The position numbers and the translations under genes are program-made. This document shows positions 33,315 to 42,060 of a stretch of DNA of 64,000 nucleotides, one piece after another. Position 1 is the stretch's first letter; each line of letters opens with the position of its first letter. The notes beneath the pieces were generated by a model, which worked only from the letters and a program-made list of their open reading frames with translations, was not told the origin of the DNA and ran no database searches. This DNA is from Streptomyces bungoensis (GTDB lineage: Bacteria; Actinomycetota; Actinomycetes; Streptomycetales; Streptomycetaceae), in NCBI RefSeq assembly GCF_001514215.1, contig NZ_KQ948858.1, positions 89,393-153,392 on the forward strand. Direction: 5' to 3'.

Positions 33315-34220
33315 TCACCGACGTTTCGGAACCGGCACTCGCTGCAGGTCGTGCGCCACCGTCAGCTCGCCCTCGAACCCGGCGGCGCGGGCCTGCCGTT
33401 CGAACTCCGCGGGATCGGAGTAGCGCTGGCTGAAGTGGGTGAGGACGAGGTGCCGCACGCCGGCGTCCCGTGCCACGGCCGCCGCCTGGCCGGCCGTCAG
33501 GTGCCCGTGGTCGACGGCGAGTTCCACGTCCTCGTCGAGGAAGGTGGACTCGATGACGAGCAGGTCGCAGCCCTCGGCGAGGGCGTGGACGCCGTCGCAC
33601 AGCCGGGTGTCCATGACGAACGCGAACCGCTGCCCGCGCCGCACCTCGCTCACGTCCTCCAGCGTCACCCCGCCGAGCCGGCCCTCGCGCTGGAGGCGGC
33701 CGACGTCCGGCCCCGCGATGCCGTGGGCGGCGAGCCGCTCGGGCAGCATGCGGCGCCCGTCGGGCTCGGTCAGCCGGTAGCCGTAGGACTCGACGGGGTG
33801 CGACAGCTTGCGGGCCTCGAGCGTGTACGACGGTGTCGCCGCGAGGACGCCGTCGGTGGCGACCGGCGCCTCGGTGAGGCTCACCGTCTCCCGGTAGGCG
33901 GTGGCGTACCGCAGCCGGTCGAAGAAGCGCTGCCCGGAGCGCGGGTAGTGCGCGGTGACCTCGTGCGGCACCTGGTCGAGGTTGATCCGCTGGATCACGC
34001 CGGCCAGGCCCAGGCTGTGGTCGCCGTGGAAGTGCGTGACGCAGATCCGGTTCAGGTCGTGGGCGGAGGCCCCGGCGCGCAGCATCTGCCGCTGGGTGCC
34101 CTCGCCGGGGTCGAACAGGATGCCCTCGCCGTCCCAGCGCAGCAGGTAGCCGTTGTGGTTGCGCTGCCGGGTCGGGACCTGGCTGGCGGTGCCCAGGACG
34201 ACCAGTTCACGTTCGGACAC
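33315..34220 (-). CDS. rnz: ribonuclease Z
   Basis: A 301-residue tRNA 3'-endonuclease of the metallo-beta-lactamase fold, trimming tRNA precursors before CCA addition. The metal motif is THFHGDHSLGLAGVI; further ligands are in VMDTR and LTHFSQRYSD. The exosite arm is reduced relative to longer homologues. It follows the HIT gene after six bases and precedes the deaminase. Confidence 0.94.
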   Translation of the reverse strand: MSERELVVLGTASQVPTRQRNHNGYLLRWDGEGILFDPGEGTQRQMLRAGASAHDLNRICVTHFHGDHSLGLAGVIQRINLDQVPHEVTAHYPRSGQRFFDRLRYATAYRETVSLTEAPVATDGVLAATPSYTLEARKLSHPVESYGYRLTEPDGRRMLPERLAAHGIAGPDVGRLQREGRLGGVTLEDVSEVRRGQRFAFVMDTRLCDGVHALAEGCDLLVIESTFLDEDVELAVDHGHLTAGQAAAVARDAGVRHLVLTHFSQRYSDPAEFERQARAAGFEGELTVAHDLQRVPVPKRR

Positions 34221-34226
34221 GGCTGG

Positions 34227-34580
34227 TTACCCGGGGGGCCATTCGAGGCCGCGCCCGCCGAGGACGTGCGCGTGGGCGTGCCAGACGGTCTGCCCGGCGC
34301 CGCCGCCGGTGTTGAAGACGACGCGGTAGCTGTCCAGCTTCTCCTCGTCGGCGACGGCCTGGGTCTCGGCGAGGACGTCGGCGGCGAGCTGCGGGGCGCT
34401 CGCGCCGAGCGCGGCGGCGTTCTCGTAGTGCGCCTTGGGGATCACCAGGACGTGGGTGGGAGCCTGGGGGTTTATGTCACGGAAGGCGACGGTGGTCTCC
34501 GTCTCACGGACGATCGTCGCCGGGATGTGGCCCGCGACGATCTTGCAGAACAGGCAGTCGTCCTGCGGCTCACCGGCCAT
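34227..34580 (-). CDS. HIT-family purine nucleotide phosphoramidase (HinT-like)
   Basis: A 117-residue HIT protein with the catalytic triad in WHAHAHVLGGRGLEW. The N terminus has the usual CLFCKIVAGHIPA. It hydrolyses AMP-lysine-like phosphoramidates. The ATG follows GAGGAGG at eight bases. Lies directly before rnz, so the two are likely co-transcribed. Confidence 0.95.
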   Translation of the reverse strand: MAGEPQDDCLFCKIVAGHIPATIVRETETTVAFRDINPQAPTHVLVIPKAHYENAAALGASAPQLAADVLAETQAVADEEKLDSYRVVFNTGGGAGQTVWHAHAHVLGGRGLEWPPG

Positions 34581-34597
34581 GCGGGTGCCTCCTCACT

Positions 34598-34623
34598 GGT
34601 GATCGGTACCGGTGATCGGTACC
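34598..34623. repeat. 13-bp tandem repeat, two copies
   Basis: GGTGATCGGTACC occurs twice in tandem in the short gap between the tricorn and HIT genes, just upstream of the HIT ribosome site. Each unit contains a KpnI-like palindrome. It could be a protein-binding site or a recent duplication. Confidence 0.7.
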
Positions 34624-34657
34624 GGGGCATCGTATCGGGGGACGTCGCAGGGGCAGG

Positions 34658-37600
34658 TCAGGGCAGTTCCGGTGGCGTCTTGGCCGGCGCGGCCTCCAGT
34701 GCCTCCAGCGCCAGCCTGATCGCCTCGTCGAGCTGGACGTCCCGGCCCGCCGCCCAGTCCTGCGGCCGCTGCACCACCTCCACGTCGGGGTCGACGCCGT
34801 GGTTCTCCACGCCCCAGCCGGCGCCCTCCAGCCAGAACGCGTACTTCGGCTGTGTGATGAGGGTGCCGTCGACCAGGCGGTAGCGGCTGTCGATGCCGAT
34901 GACGCCGCCCCAGGTGCGGGTGCCCACGACCGGGCCGATGCCGAGGGCGCGGATCGCCGCGTTGACGATGTCGCCGTCGGAGCCGGAGAACTCGTTGGCG
35001 ACGGCGACGACCGGGCCGCGCGGGGCGTCCCTGGGGTAGCTCTCGGGCTGCATGCCGCGCGGCAGGTCCCAGCCGACGATCCGGCGGGCCAGCTTCTCCA
35101 CCACGAGCTGCGAGGTGTGGCCGCCGCGGTTCTCCCGGACGTCGACGACGAGCCCCTCGCGGGCCACCTCGACGCGCAGGTCGCGGTGGATCTGGGCCCA
35201 GCCGGGGGCCTGCATGTCGGGTACGTGCAGGTACCCGAGGCGGCCGCCGGACTTCTCGTGGACGTGGGCGCGGCGGCCGGCGACCCAGGCGTGGTAGCGC
35301 AGGGGTTCCTCGTCGGCGAGGGGGACGACGACGGCGTGCCGCGGGTCGCCGCCACCGGCGGGCGAGACGGTCAGCTCGACCGGCTTCCCGGCCGTGCCGA
35401 CGAGCAGCGGGCCGGGCCCGGTGACCGGGTCGACGGGCCGGCCGGCGACGGCGACGATCGCGTCCCCGGGGCGTACGGCGACGCCGGGTGCGGCCAGCGG
35501 GGAGCGGGCGTCGGGGTCGGAGGTCTCCGACGGCAGGATGCGGTCGATGCGCCAGGTGCCGTCCTCGTGGCGGGAGAGGTCGGCGCCGAGCAGGCCCTGG
35601 CGTTCGCCGTGGCCGAAGCCGCCGCGCGGGGTGACGTAGGCGTGCGAGGTGCCGAGTTCGCCGTGCACCTCCCACAGGAGGTCCACGAGGTCGTCGTGGG
35701 TGGCGAGGCGGTCCAGGAGGGGCCGGTAGCGGTCGAGGACGCCGTCCCAGTCGACGCCGCCCATGTCCGCGCGCCAGAAGTTGTCCCGCATGACGCGGCC
35801 CGTCTCGTCGTACATCTGCCGCCATTCGGCGACCGGGTCGACGGTCTGCCGGACGCGGCCGAGGTCGACGGGGATGTTCGAGTCGCTGTCCTCGTCGTCG
35901 GAGGCGCGCCGGTCGGCGGGGACGACCCGGAGCCGGCCGTCGCTCCACAGCAGGACCCGCTTGCCGTCGCCGCTGACCCGGAAGTGGTCGGCGTCGGCGG
36001 CGAGGTGCTCCAGGCGCTGCTGGGCCAGGTCGTAGCGTTCCAGGGCGGTCTTGGGGTCGGGGGCGTCGGGTGTGGCGCGGGAGGCGCCGAGGACGCCGCG
36101 CACGGGGTGGCGCAGCCAGAGCACGCCGTCCTTGGCGGCGCGCAGGTTGGTGTAGCGGGCGGCCTCGACCGGGAAGGGCACGATGCGGTCGGCGAGCCCG
36201 TCGAGGTCGATCCGGGTGGCCGGGGTGCCCTCGCTGTCGGGGGTCTCGTCCTTGTCGGGGGTGCCGAAGGGCCGGCCGTGCCGCTGCGGTCCGAACGGGG
36301 ACGGCGTGGTCGCGGCGAGGGTGATCAGGTAGGGGCGGACGCCCTCCACGAAGGCCAGGTCGAAGACGTGCTCGTCGTAGACCGGATCGAAGGAGCGGCT
36401 GGAGAGGAAGGCGAGGTGCCGGCCGTCCAGGGTGAAGGCGGGCGCGTAGTCCCGGAAGCGCAGCGGGGTCGCCTCGGTGACCGTGAGGTCGGTGGTGTTG
36501 GCGATGCGGAGCTGGGCGAGCGGGGAGGGGCCGGGGTGGGACCAGGCGAGCCAGCCGGAGTCGGGCGAGAAGGCGAGGTCGGACACGTCGCCGTGCTCGC
36601 TGCGGGTCACCTCGCGGATCTCGCCGGTCTCACGCTCGACGAGCAGCAGCCGCCCGTCGTGCGAGGCGACGGCGGCCCGGCTGCCGTCGGGTGCCATGGC
36701 GAGTTCCAGGACGCGGCCGAGCTGCCCGGCGGCGAGCCGGCGCGGGGTGGTGCCGGGGGCGGCGCCGGTGGCGGGCGCGAACTCCAGGGCGTCCTCGCCC
36801 TCGGCGTCCGTCACCCACACCACCCACTCCTCGCCCTCGCTGCGGAAGGTGCGCGGCAGCCGGGCCCGCACGCCGGGCTCGGCGGCGAGGGCGCGGGCGG
36901 GGCCGGAGCGGTGGGTGACCCAGTGGACGGCGCCGCGCACGGCGACCGCGCTGCCGCGCGCGGTGTGGTCGGGGGCGGCGGAGCCGAACCAGCGGGCGGC
37001 GTTCACCGGGAACGGCTGCAGGTCCGCGCGGGATCCGCCCAGCCGCACGTCGAGCCGGCGCGGCTCGGCGCCCTGGAGGTCGTCCAGCAGCCAGAGTTCA
37101 CCGGCGCTCGCGTACACGACCCGGGTGCCGTCGGAGGCGGCGTGCCGGGCGTAGAAGCCGTCGAGAGGGGTGTGGCGGCGCAGGTCCGTGCCGTCGGCGA
37201 GGGAGGAGTACACGGCCCCGGTGCCCTCGTGGTCGGACAGGAACGCGACGCGGTCCCCGACCCACAGCGGGTACTCGAGGTTCCCGTCCAGCTCCTCGTG
37301 CAGCCGCGTGAACTCGCCGTCGCCGCCGCGGTCGATCCACAGCTTGCCCGCCGTGCCGCCCCGGTACCGCTTCCACCAGGCGGCCTCGCGGCCCATCGGC
37401 GCGGACAGCAGCACGGTGTGCGGGCCGTGCGCGACGTCGCCGACGGGCCCGTACGGCAGGGTGGCCGCCGGTCCGCCGTCCAGCGGGACGGCGCGGGCCC
37501 AGGTGCGGCGCAGGGTGGCCTGACCGTGGGTGCTGACCACGAGGACCTCGCCGTCCGGGGTCCAGCCGCGCACCTGGGTCTTCCAACTCCCCCAGTACGT

Positions 37601-37864
37601 CAGCCGCTTGGCGGGGCCGCCGGCCACGGGGGCGATGTGCGCCTCGGGGGCGCCGTCGCGGGTGGAGGTCCAGGCGACGGTCGTGCCGTCGGGCGAGACG
37701 CGGGGATGGTTCACCGGCACGTTGTCGGCGCTGACCCGCCAGGCCCGCCCGCCGTCGAGGGGGGCGAGCCACACGTCGTCCTCGGCGGTGAAGGTCACCA
37801 GATCGCCATGGAGGGAGGGGAATCGGAGGTAGCCGGAGGTTCCTGTCGAAGCGCCCTGAGTCAC
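34658..37864 (-). CDS. tricorn protease homologue (S41 family)
   Basis: A 1068-residue cytoplasmic peptidase that cuts proteasome- or protease-derived peptides further. Domain order: a six-bladed beta-propeller (about 10-310), a seven-bladed propeller (about 320-650), a helical and PDZ-like segment (about 680-860), and the S41 core with the nucleophile Ser in VANEFSGSDGDI (about residue 970). An N-terminal HDAS-like His lies in GTSHAYVTPRGG. Length fits the family. The GTG is only six bases after a possible -10 (TACAGT), which suggests a leaderless transcript. No peptidase partner is adjacent. Confidence 0.92.
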   Translation of the reverse strand: MTQGASTGTSGYLRFPSLHGDLVTFTAEDDVWLAPLDGGRAWRVSADNVPVNHPRVSPDGTTVAWTSTRDGAPEAHIAPVAGGPAKRLTYWGSWKTQVRGWTPDGEVLVVSTHGQATLRRTWARAVPLDGGPAATLPYGPVGDVAHGPHTVLLSAPMGREAAWWKRYRGGTAGKLWIDRGGDGEFTRLHEELDGNLEYPLWVGDRVAFLSDHEGTGAVYSSLADGTDLRRHTPLDGFYARHAASDGTRVVYASAGELWLLDDLQGAEPRRLDVRLGGSRADLQPFPVNAARWFGSAAPDHTARGSAVAVRGAVHWVTHRSGPARALAAEPGVRARLPRTFRSEGEEWVVWVTDAEGEDALEFAPATGAAPGTTPRRLAAGQLGRVLELAMAPDGSRAAVASHDGRLLLVERETGEIREVTRSEHGDVSDLAFSPDSGWLAWSHPGPSPLAQLRIANTTDLTVTEATPLRFRDYAPAFTLDGRHLAFLSSRSFDPVYDEHVFDLAFVEGVRPYLITLAATTPSPFGPQRHGRPFGTPDKDETPDSEGTPATRIDLDGLADRIVPFPVEAARYTNLRAAKDGVLWLRHPVRGVLGASRATPDAPDPKTALERYDLAQQRLEHLAADADHFRVSGDGKRVLLWSDGRLRVVPADRRASDDEDSDSNIPVDLGRVRQTVDPVAEWRQMYDETGRVMRDNFWRADMGGVDWDGVLDRYRPLLDRLATHDDLVDLLWEVHGELGTSHAYVTPRGGFGHGERQGLLGADLSRHEDGTWRIDRILPSETSDPDARSPLAAPGVAVRPGDAIVAVAGRPVDPVTGPGPLLVGTAGKPVELTVSPAGGGDPRHAVVVPLADEEPLRYHAWVAGRRAHVHEKSGGRLGYLHVPDMQAPGWAQIHRDLRVEVAREGLVVDVRENRGGHTSQLVVEKLARRIVGWDLPRGMQPESYPRDAPRGPVVAVANEFSGSDGDIVNAAIRALGIGPVVGTRTWGGVIGIDSRYRLVDGTLITQPKYAFWLEGAGWGVENHGVDPDVEVVQRPQDWAAGRDVQLDEAIRLALEALEAAPAKTPPELP

Positions 37865-37870
37865 CCCGTC

Positions 37871-37876
37871 ACTGTA
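37871..37876 (-). promoter_or_regulatory. possible -10 for leaderless tricorn mRNA
   Basis: TACAGT on the minus strand ends six bases before the tricorn GTG, so transcription could begin at the start codon. The -35 region is occupied by a GC hairpin (37883-37898) and is weak. Inference only. Confidence 0.35.
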
Positions 37877-37910
37877 CGCAGCGGCGGGGTTCCCCGCCCC
37901 GGTTTTTCGA

Positions 37911-38462
37911 TCACTTGCCCTCGACGGGCCAGCAGGTCGGGTCGCCCTTGCACCAGATGGTCCGGGTGACGGTGACCGTCACGGTGGGCCGGGGCCCGCC
38001 GGTGGGCCGGTAGGTGACGGGCGGCCGGTACGTCGGGCCCGGTGTGGCGTCGCAGTCGCCGAGCCCGCTCACGCGGAACACCCGCCGGCCGCCGACCGTG
38101 GCCGTCAGGTCGCCGCGCACACAGGCGCCGTCGACGGCCCGGGTCACCTTGCCGGTGACGGTGATCCTCCGCCCGTCCTTGGTCCGCCCGCGGCAGTCGA
38201 CCGAGACGACGGTGGTCTCCGACGGCGAGGGCGATCTGCCCACGCCGAGGCCGCCCTTGCCGTAGCTGCCGGTGCAGCTGAGCCAACTGACGTCCACGTG
38301 CTGCCGTTTCAGCTCGGTGGTCGCGGTGGTGTCGGTGGTGTACGCGGCCGCGGCGGAACTCAGCCCGCCGGGGTCGCACGCCACCAGCGCGCCCGCGGCC
38401 ACCGCCGCGAGTCCCGCCACGCCCGCCGTCCGCACGGACCACACCCGACGCCGCATCCGCAT
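37911..38462 (-). CDS. secreted lipoprotein, hypothetical
   Basis: A protein of about 183 residues with a basic N terminus (MRMRRRVWSVR) and a hydrophobic stretch ending in a lipobox (AGALVAC), so a lipoprotein signal. The mature part has four further cysteines in two pairs or so (SCTGSYG, VDCRGR, ACVRGD, WCKGDPTCW) and a Pro/Thr-rich linker. No family recognised. ATG at 38462 is chosen for a G-rich site upstream; 38474 adds four residues. Confidence 0.7.
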   Translation of the reverse strand: MRMRRRVWSVRTAGVAGLAAVAAGALVACDPGGLSSAAAAYTTDTTATTELKRQHVDVSWLSCTGSYGKGGLGVGRSPSPSETTVVSVDCRGRTKDGRRITVTGKVTRAVDGACVRGDLTATVGGRRVFRVSGLGDCDATPGPTYRPPVTYRPTGGPRPTVTVTVTRTIWCKGDPTCWPVEGK

Positions 38463-38564
38463 GGAAGCCCCCATGGAGGGCAGCGTCCCACCGACACCGG
38501 CGCCGCGGAAGGCCGCATACGGCCACTCACCCGTCCGGGCGGCCCGTGCCGCCCGTCGCCGCGG

Positions 38565-38957
38565 TCAGCCGCGCAGCAGGAGCCACTCCTGGAGTTCGAC
38601 CAGGTTGCCCTCCGGGTCCTTCAGGTGGGCGACGCGCATGCGGTCGGTCATGGGGGCGGGGCCGTGGAGCAGGGTGGCGCCCCGGGAGGTGATCTCGGCG
38701 CAGTACGCGTCGAGGTCGTCGACGCGCAGCACGACCAGGGAGCGGTGGCCGGTGGCGCTCTCGCCGGCCTCGGCCAGGACCTCGGCCATCATCGCGCGGT
38801 CCTGCAGCGCGATCCCGGCGGAGCCGGCGTGCGGGCTGAACTTCTCGTACGGCCCCCCGGTCGCGCCGGACTGCGGCATCAGGCCGAGGACGTCGGCGTA
38901 GAAGCGGTAGCAGGCGGCGAAGTCGGTGACGAGGAGCCGGACCTGGGCGAGTTCCAT
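38565..38957 (-). CDS. VOC-family (glyoxalase/bleomycin-resistance) protein
   Basis: A 130-residue two-module VOC protein: VRLLVTDFAACYRFYADVLGLMP, LVVLRVDDLDAYCAEITSRGA and MRVAHLKDPEGNLVELQEW. The closing DPEGNLVEL is the usual metal-site Glu strand. Substrate unknown. It begins just after rsmE on the same strand. Confidence 0.9.
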   Translation of the reverse strand: MELAQVRLLVTDFAACYRFYADVLGLMPQSGATGGPYEKFSPHAGSAGIALQDRAMMAEVLAEAGESATGHRSLVVLRVDDLDAYCAEITSRGATLLHGPAPMTDRMRVAHLKDPEGNLVELQEWLLLRG

Positions 38958-38973
38958 CGGTGTTCCCCCGGTG

Positions 38974-39723
38974 TCATGACCAGCGGCCGGTGCGGCCCAG
39001 CAGGAGGGCCGCGGCGGCGGTGCCGGCGGTGGATGTCCGCAACACCGTGGGCCCGAGCACGTACGCCTTCGCGCCCGCCTCCTCGAAGAGCGCCAACTCG
39101 TCCCGGGAGACGCCTCCTTCGGGTCCGACGACCAGAACGATCTCGCCCTCGGCGGGGAGTTGGGCGGTGGCCAGCGGCTCACTGGCGTGCTCGAAGTCCG
39201 AGTGCAGCACGGCGGCGAAGTCGGCCGCGGCGAGCAGCGCGGCGACCTGCTTGGTCGTCGCCGCGTCCGCGACCTCGGGGAAGCGGACCCGGCGGGACTG
39301 CTTGCCGGCCTCCCGGGCGGTGGCCCGCCACTTGCCGAGCGCCTTCAGTCCGCGCTCGCCCCGCCACTGGGTGATGCAGCGGGCCGCCTGCCAGGGCACG
39401 ATCGCGTCGACGCCGACCTCGGTCATCGTCTCGACGGCGAGTTCGCCGCGGTCGCCCTTGGGCAGCGCCTGCACGACGGTGACGCGCGGGGCGGGCACCG
39501 GCTCCTCCTCGACCGTGCCCAGGCGCACGACCAGCCGGTCCTTGCCCTCGGCGGTGACCACCTCGCCCACCGCGTGGCGTCCGGCGCCGTCGGTGAGGAC
39601 GACCTCCTCGCCGGGCTGGAGCCGCTTCACGGACACCGCGTGCCGGCCCTCGGGACCGTCCAGGACGTAGTGGCCGTCCCCGCCGGCCCGGAAGTGCTCG
39701 ACGACGAACACGGGGGCGGTCAT
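38974..39723 (-). CDS. rsmE: 16S rRNA m3U1498 methyltransferase
   Basis: A 249-residue SPOUT methyltransferase. The N-terminal PUA-like domain (FVVEHFRAG...RHAVSVKRLQPGEEV) precedes the knotted SAM domain with LVVGPEGGVSRDELALFEEAGA and LGPTVLRTSTAGTAAAALL, where the knot's LR(T/A)ETA motif is LRTSTA. It methylates U1498 of 16S rRNA. Its ATG overlaps the nitronate-monooxygenase stop (ATGA). Confidence 0.93.
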   Translation of the reverse strand: MTAPVFVVEHFRAGGDGHYVLDGPEGRHAVSVKRLQPGEEVVLTDGAGRHAVGEVVTAEGKDRLVVRLGTVEEEPVPAPRVTVVQALPKGDRGELAVETMTEVGVDAIVPWQAARCITQWRGERGLKALGKWRATAREAGKQSRRVRFPEVADAATTKQVAALLAAADFAAVLHSDFEHASEPLATAQLPAEGEIVLVVGPEGGVSRDELALFEEAGAKAYVLGPTVLRTSTAGTAAAALLLGRTGRWS

Positions 39724-40838
39724 CGGGCGCCACCACCGGCCGACAACGCCGCCCGCGCCTCGGCGAGTTCGCCGGCCAGCACCCGCACCAGCTCCCCGGC
39801 CGGCAGGTCGCGGGCCATGCGGTGGCCCTGGCCCGCCCACAGCGCCATGCCCTGCGCGTCGTCGGCCCGGGCGGCCGCCTTGCGCAGCGGCGAGGTCAGG
39901 TGGTGGACCTCCGGGTAGGCGGCGGGCGCGTAGGGGCCGTGCTCGCGCAGGAAGCGGTTGACCAGGGCGCGGGCCGGGCGGCCGGAGAAGGCGCGGGTCA
40001 GCTCGGTGCGCGCGAACAGGGGGTTGGTCAGCGCCTGCTTGTGCAGGGCGTGGGCGCCGGACTCGGCGGTGGCGAGAAAGGCGGTGCCGAGCTGGGCGGC
40101 GGCGGCGCCCGCGGCGAGGACGGCGGCGATCTGGCCGCCGCGCATGATGCCTCCGGCGGCGACGACCGGGAGGTCCACCGCCTCCCCGATCTGCGCGACC
40201 AGCGACAGCAGTCCGAGGCCGGCGCCGTCGTTCTCCGGCAGGTCCCGGTGGGTGCCCTGGTGGCCGCCGGCCTCCACGCCCTGGGCGATCACCGCGTCCG
40301 CCCCGGCCCGCTCCACCGCCCGGGCCTCCTCGGCGGTGGTGGCGGTGACCAGGGTGAAGGTCCCGGCGCGGTGCAGGGAGTCGACGACCTCCCGGTCCGG
40401 CACGCCGAAGTGGAAGGAGACCACCGGCACCGGATTGTCGAGGAGGACGGCGAGCTTGGCCTCGAAGCCGTCGTCGCGGCCGCTGTCCGGGTCGCCCAGC
40501 TCGGTGTCGTACCAGGCGGCCTCACCGGCCAGCTGGTGGGCGTACAGCTCCACGGCACCGGAAGGGGGCGCGGCGCCGGCCGCTCCAGGGGAGCCGGTGC
40601 TTGCACCGGGGTACTCCGGCTGCGGCATGAACACGTTCACGCCGAAGGGGCGGCCCGTCAGGCTCCGCAGCTGCTTGATCTCCTGGTACAGGCCGTCGGC
40701 GGTCTTGTACCCGGCGGCGAGGAAGCCGAGGCCGCCCGCCTCGGACACGGCGGCGGCGAGCCGCGGCACGGAGACCCCGCCCGCCATGGGAGCCTGCACG
40801 ATCGGGTGGGGGAAGAGATCGGTCAGTGCGGAGGACAT
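39720..40838 (-). CDS. nitronate monooxygenase / NPD-family FMN oxidoreductase
   Basis: A 372-residue FMN-dependent 2-nitropropane dioxygenase-type enzyme. Family motifs are PIVQAPMAGGVSVPRLAAAVSEAGGLGFLAAGY, VIAQGVEAGGHQGTHR with the catalytic His, and VVAAGGIMRG for FMN binding. It oxidises propionate-3-nitronate or related nitronates. It is coupled to rsmE, an arrangement found in streptomycetes. Confidence 0.92.
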   Translation of the reverse strand: MSSALTDLFPHPIVQAPMAGGVSVPRLAAAVSEAGGLGFLAAGYKTADGLYQEIKQLRSLTGRPFGVNVFMPQPEYPGASTGSPGAAGAAPPSGAVELYAHQLAGEAAWYDTELGDPDSGRDDGFEAKLAVLLDNPVPVVSFHFGVPDREVVDSLHRAGTFTLVTATTAEEARAVERAGADAVIAQGVEAGGHQGTHRDLPENDGAGLGLLSLVAQIGEAVDLPVVAAGGIMRGGQIAAVLAAGAAAAQLGTAFLATAESGAHALHKQALTNPLFARTELTRAFSGRPARALVNRFLREHGPYAPAAYPEVHHLTSPLRKAAARADDAQGMALWAGQGHRMARDLPAGELVRVLAGELAEARAALSAGGGAR

Positions 40839-40926
40839 GACCGCATGGTGTCATGTCCTCCGATCAAGTCCGAATCCACCCGTACCCGTGGCACATGCCA
40901 CTTCCGCGCCGGCCGGACCGAGCCGG

Positions 40927-42060
40927 TCAGCGCCCGTTGAACGCGTCCTTCAGCCGGGAGAACAGGCCCTGCTGGCCGGGCTGGAACTGGCCCTGCGGCC
41001 GCTCCTCGCCGCGCAGCTTCGCCAGCTCGCGCAGCAGCCGCTCCTGCTCGGGATCCAGCTTCGTCGGCGTCATGACCTCGACGTGGACGATGAGGTCGCC
41101 CCGGCCGCCGCCGCGCAGGTGCGTGACACCGCGGTTGTGCAGCGGGATCGACTGGCCGGACTGGGTGCCGGGCCGGATGTCGACCTCCTCCATGCCGTCC
41201 AGCGTCTCCAGCGGCACCTTCGTGCCGAGCGCCGCCGCGGTCATCGGAATGGTCACCGTGCAGTGGAGGTCGTCGCCGCGGCGCTGGAAGGTGGCGTGCG
41301 GCAGCTCGTGGATCTCGACGTACAGGTCACCGGCCGGACCGCCGCCGGGCCCGACCTCGCCCTCGCCGGCGAGCTGGATCCGCGTGCCGTTGTCGACACC
41401 GGCCGGGATCTTCACCGTCAGCGTCCGCCGCGACCGCACGCGGCCGTCGCCGGCGCACTCCGGGCACGGCGTCGGCACGACGGTGCCGAAGCCCTGGCAC
41501 TGCGGGCAGGGGCGCGAGGTCATGACCTGGCCCAGGAAGGACCGGGTGACCTGCGAGACCTCACCGCGGCCCCGGCACATGTCACACGTCTGCGCGGACG
41601 TGCCCGGAGCGGCGCCCTCGCCGTTGCAGGTGTTGCAGACGACCGCCGTGTCGACCTGGATGTCCTTGGTCGTGCCGAAGGCCGCCTCGTCCAGCTCGAC
41701 CTCGATGCGGATCATCGCGTCCTGGCCGCGCCGGGTGCGCGAGCGCGGCCCGCGCTGCGACGCCGTGCCGAAGAACGCGTCCATGATGTCGGAGAAGTTG
41801 CCGAAGCCACCGGCCCCGAAGCCGGCGCCGGCCCCGCCCGACTGGGAGAGCGGGTCGCCGCCGAGGTCGTAGACCTGCTTCTTCTGCGGGTCCGACAGCA
41901 CCTCGTAGGCGGCGTTGATCTCCTTGAACCGCTCCTGGGTCTTCGGATCGGGGTTGACGTCCGGGTGCAGCTCGCGCGCGAGCCGGCGGAACGCCTTCTT
42001 GATCTCATCCTGCGACGCGTCGCGGCGCACGCCGAGAACGGCGTAGTAGTCCGTGGCCAC
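40927..42060 (-). CDS. dnaJ2: chaperone DnaJ (second copy, hrcA-linked)
   Basis: A 377-residue type I J-protein, cochaperone of DnaK. The J domain has ELHPDVN (HPD). A Gly/Ala-rich linker (about 75-115) is followed by four CxxCxGxG zinc repeats (CNTCNGEG, CDMCRGRG, CPQCQGFG, CPECAGDG) and the substrate-binding C-terminal domain. GTG start directly abuts the hrcA TAA. It is part of the HrcA operon and so repressed with it. Confidence 0.95.
   Translation of the reverse strand: MATDYYAVLGVRRDASQDEIKKAFRRLARELHPDVNPDPKTQERFKEINAAYEVLSDPQKKQVYDLGGDPLSQSGGAGAGFGAGGFGNFSDIMDAFFGTASQRGPRSRTRRGQDAMIRIEVELDEAAFGTTKDIQVDTAVVCNTCNGEGAAPGTSAQTCDMCRGRGEVSQVTRSFLGQVMTSRPCPQCQGFGTVVPTPCPECAGDGRVRSRRTLTVKIPAGVDNGTRIQLAGEGEVGPGGGPAGDLYVEIHELPHATFQRRGDDLHCTVTIPMTAAALGTKVPLETLDGMEEVDIRPGTQSGQSIPLHNRGVTHLRGGGRGDLIVHVEVMTPTKLDPEQERLLRELAKLRGEERPQGQFQPGQQGLFSRLKDAFNGR

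Noticed and set aside
37883..37899. Plus-strand terminator (GGCGGGG-TT-CCCCGCC followed by T-run)
   Set aside because: No plus-strand gene ends nearby; it may instead end minus-strand read-through or be incidental to the tricorn promoter.
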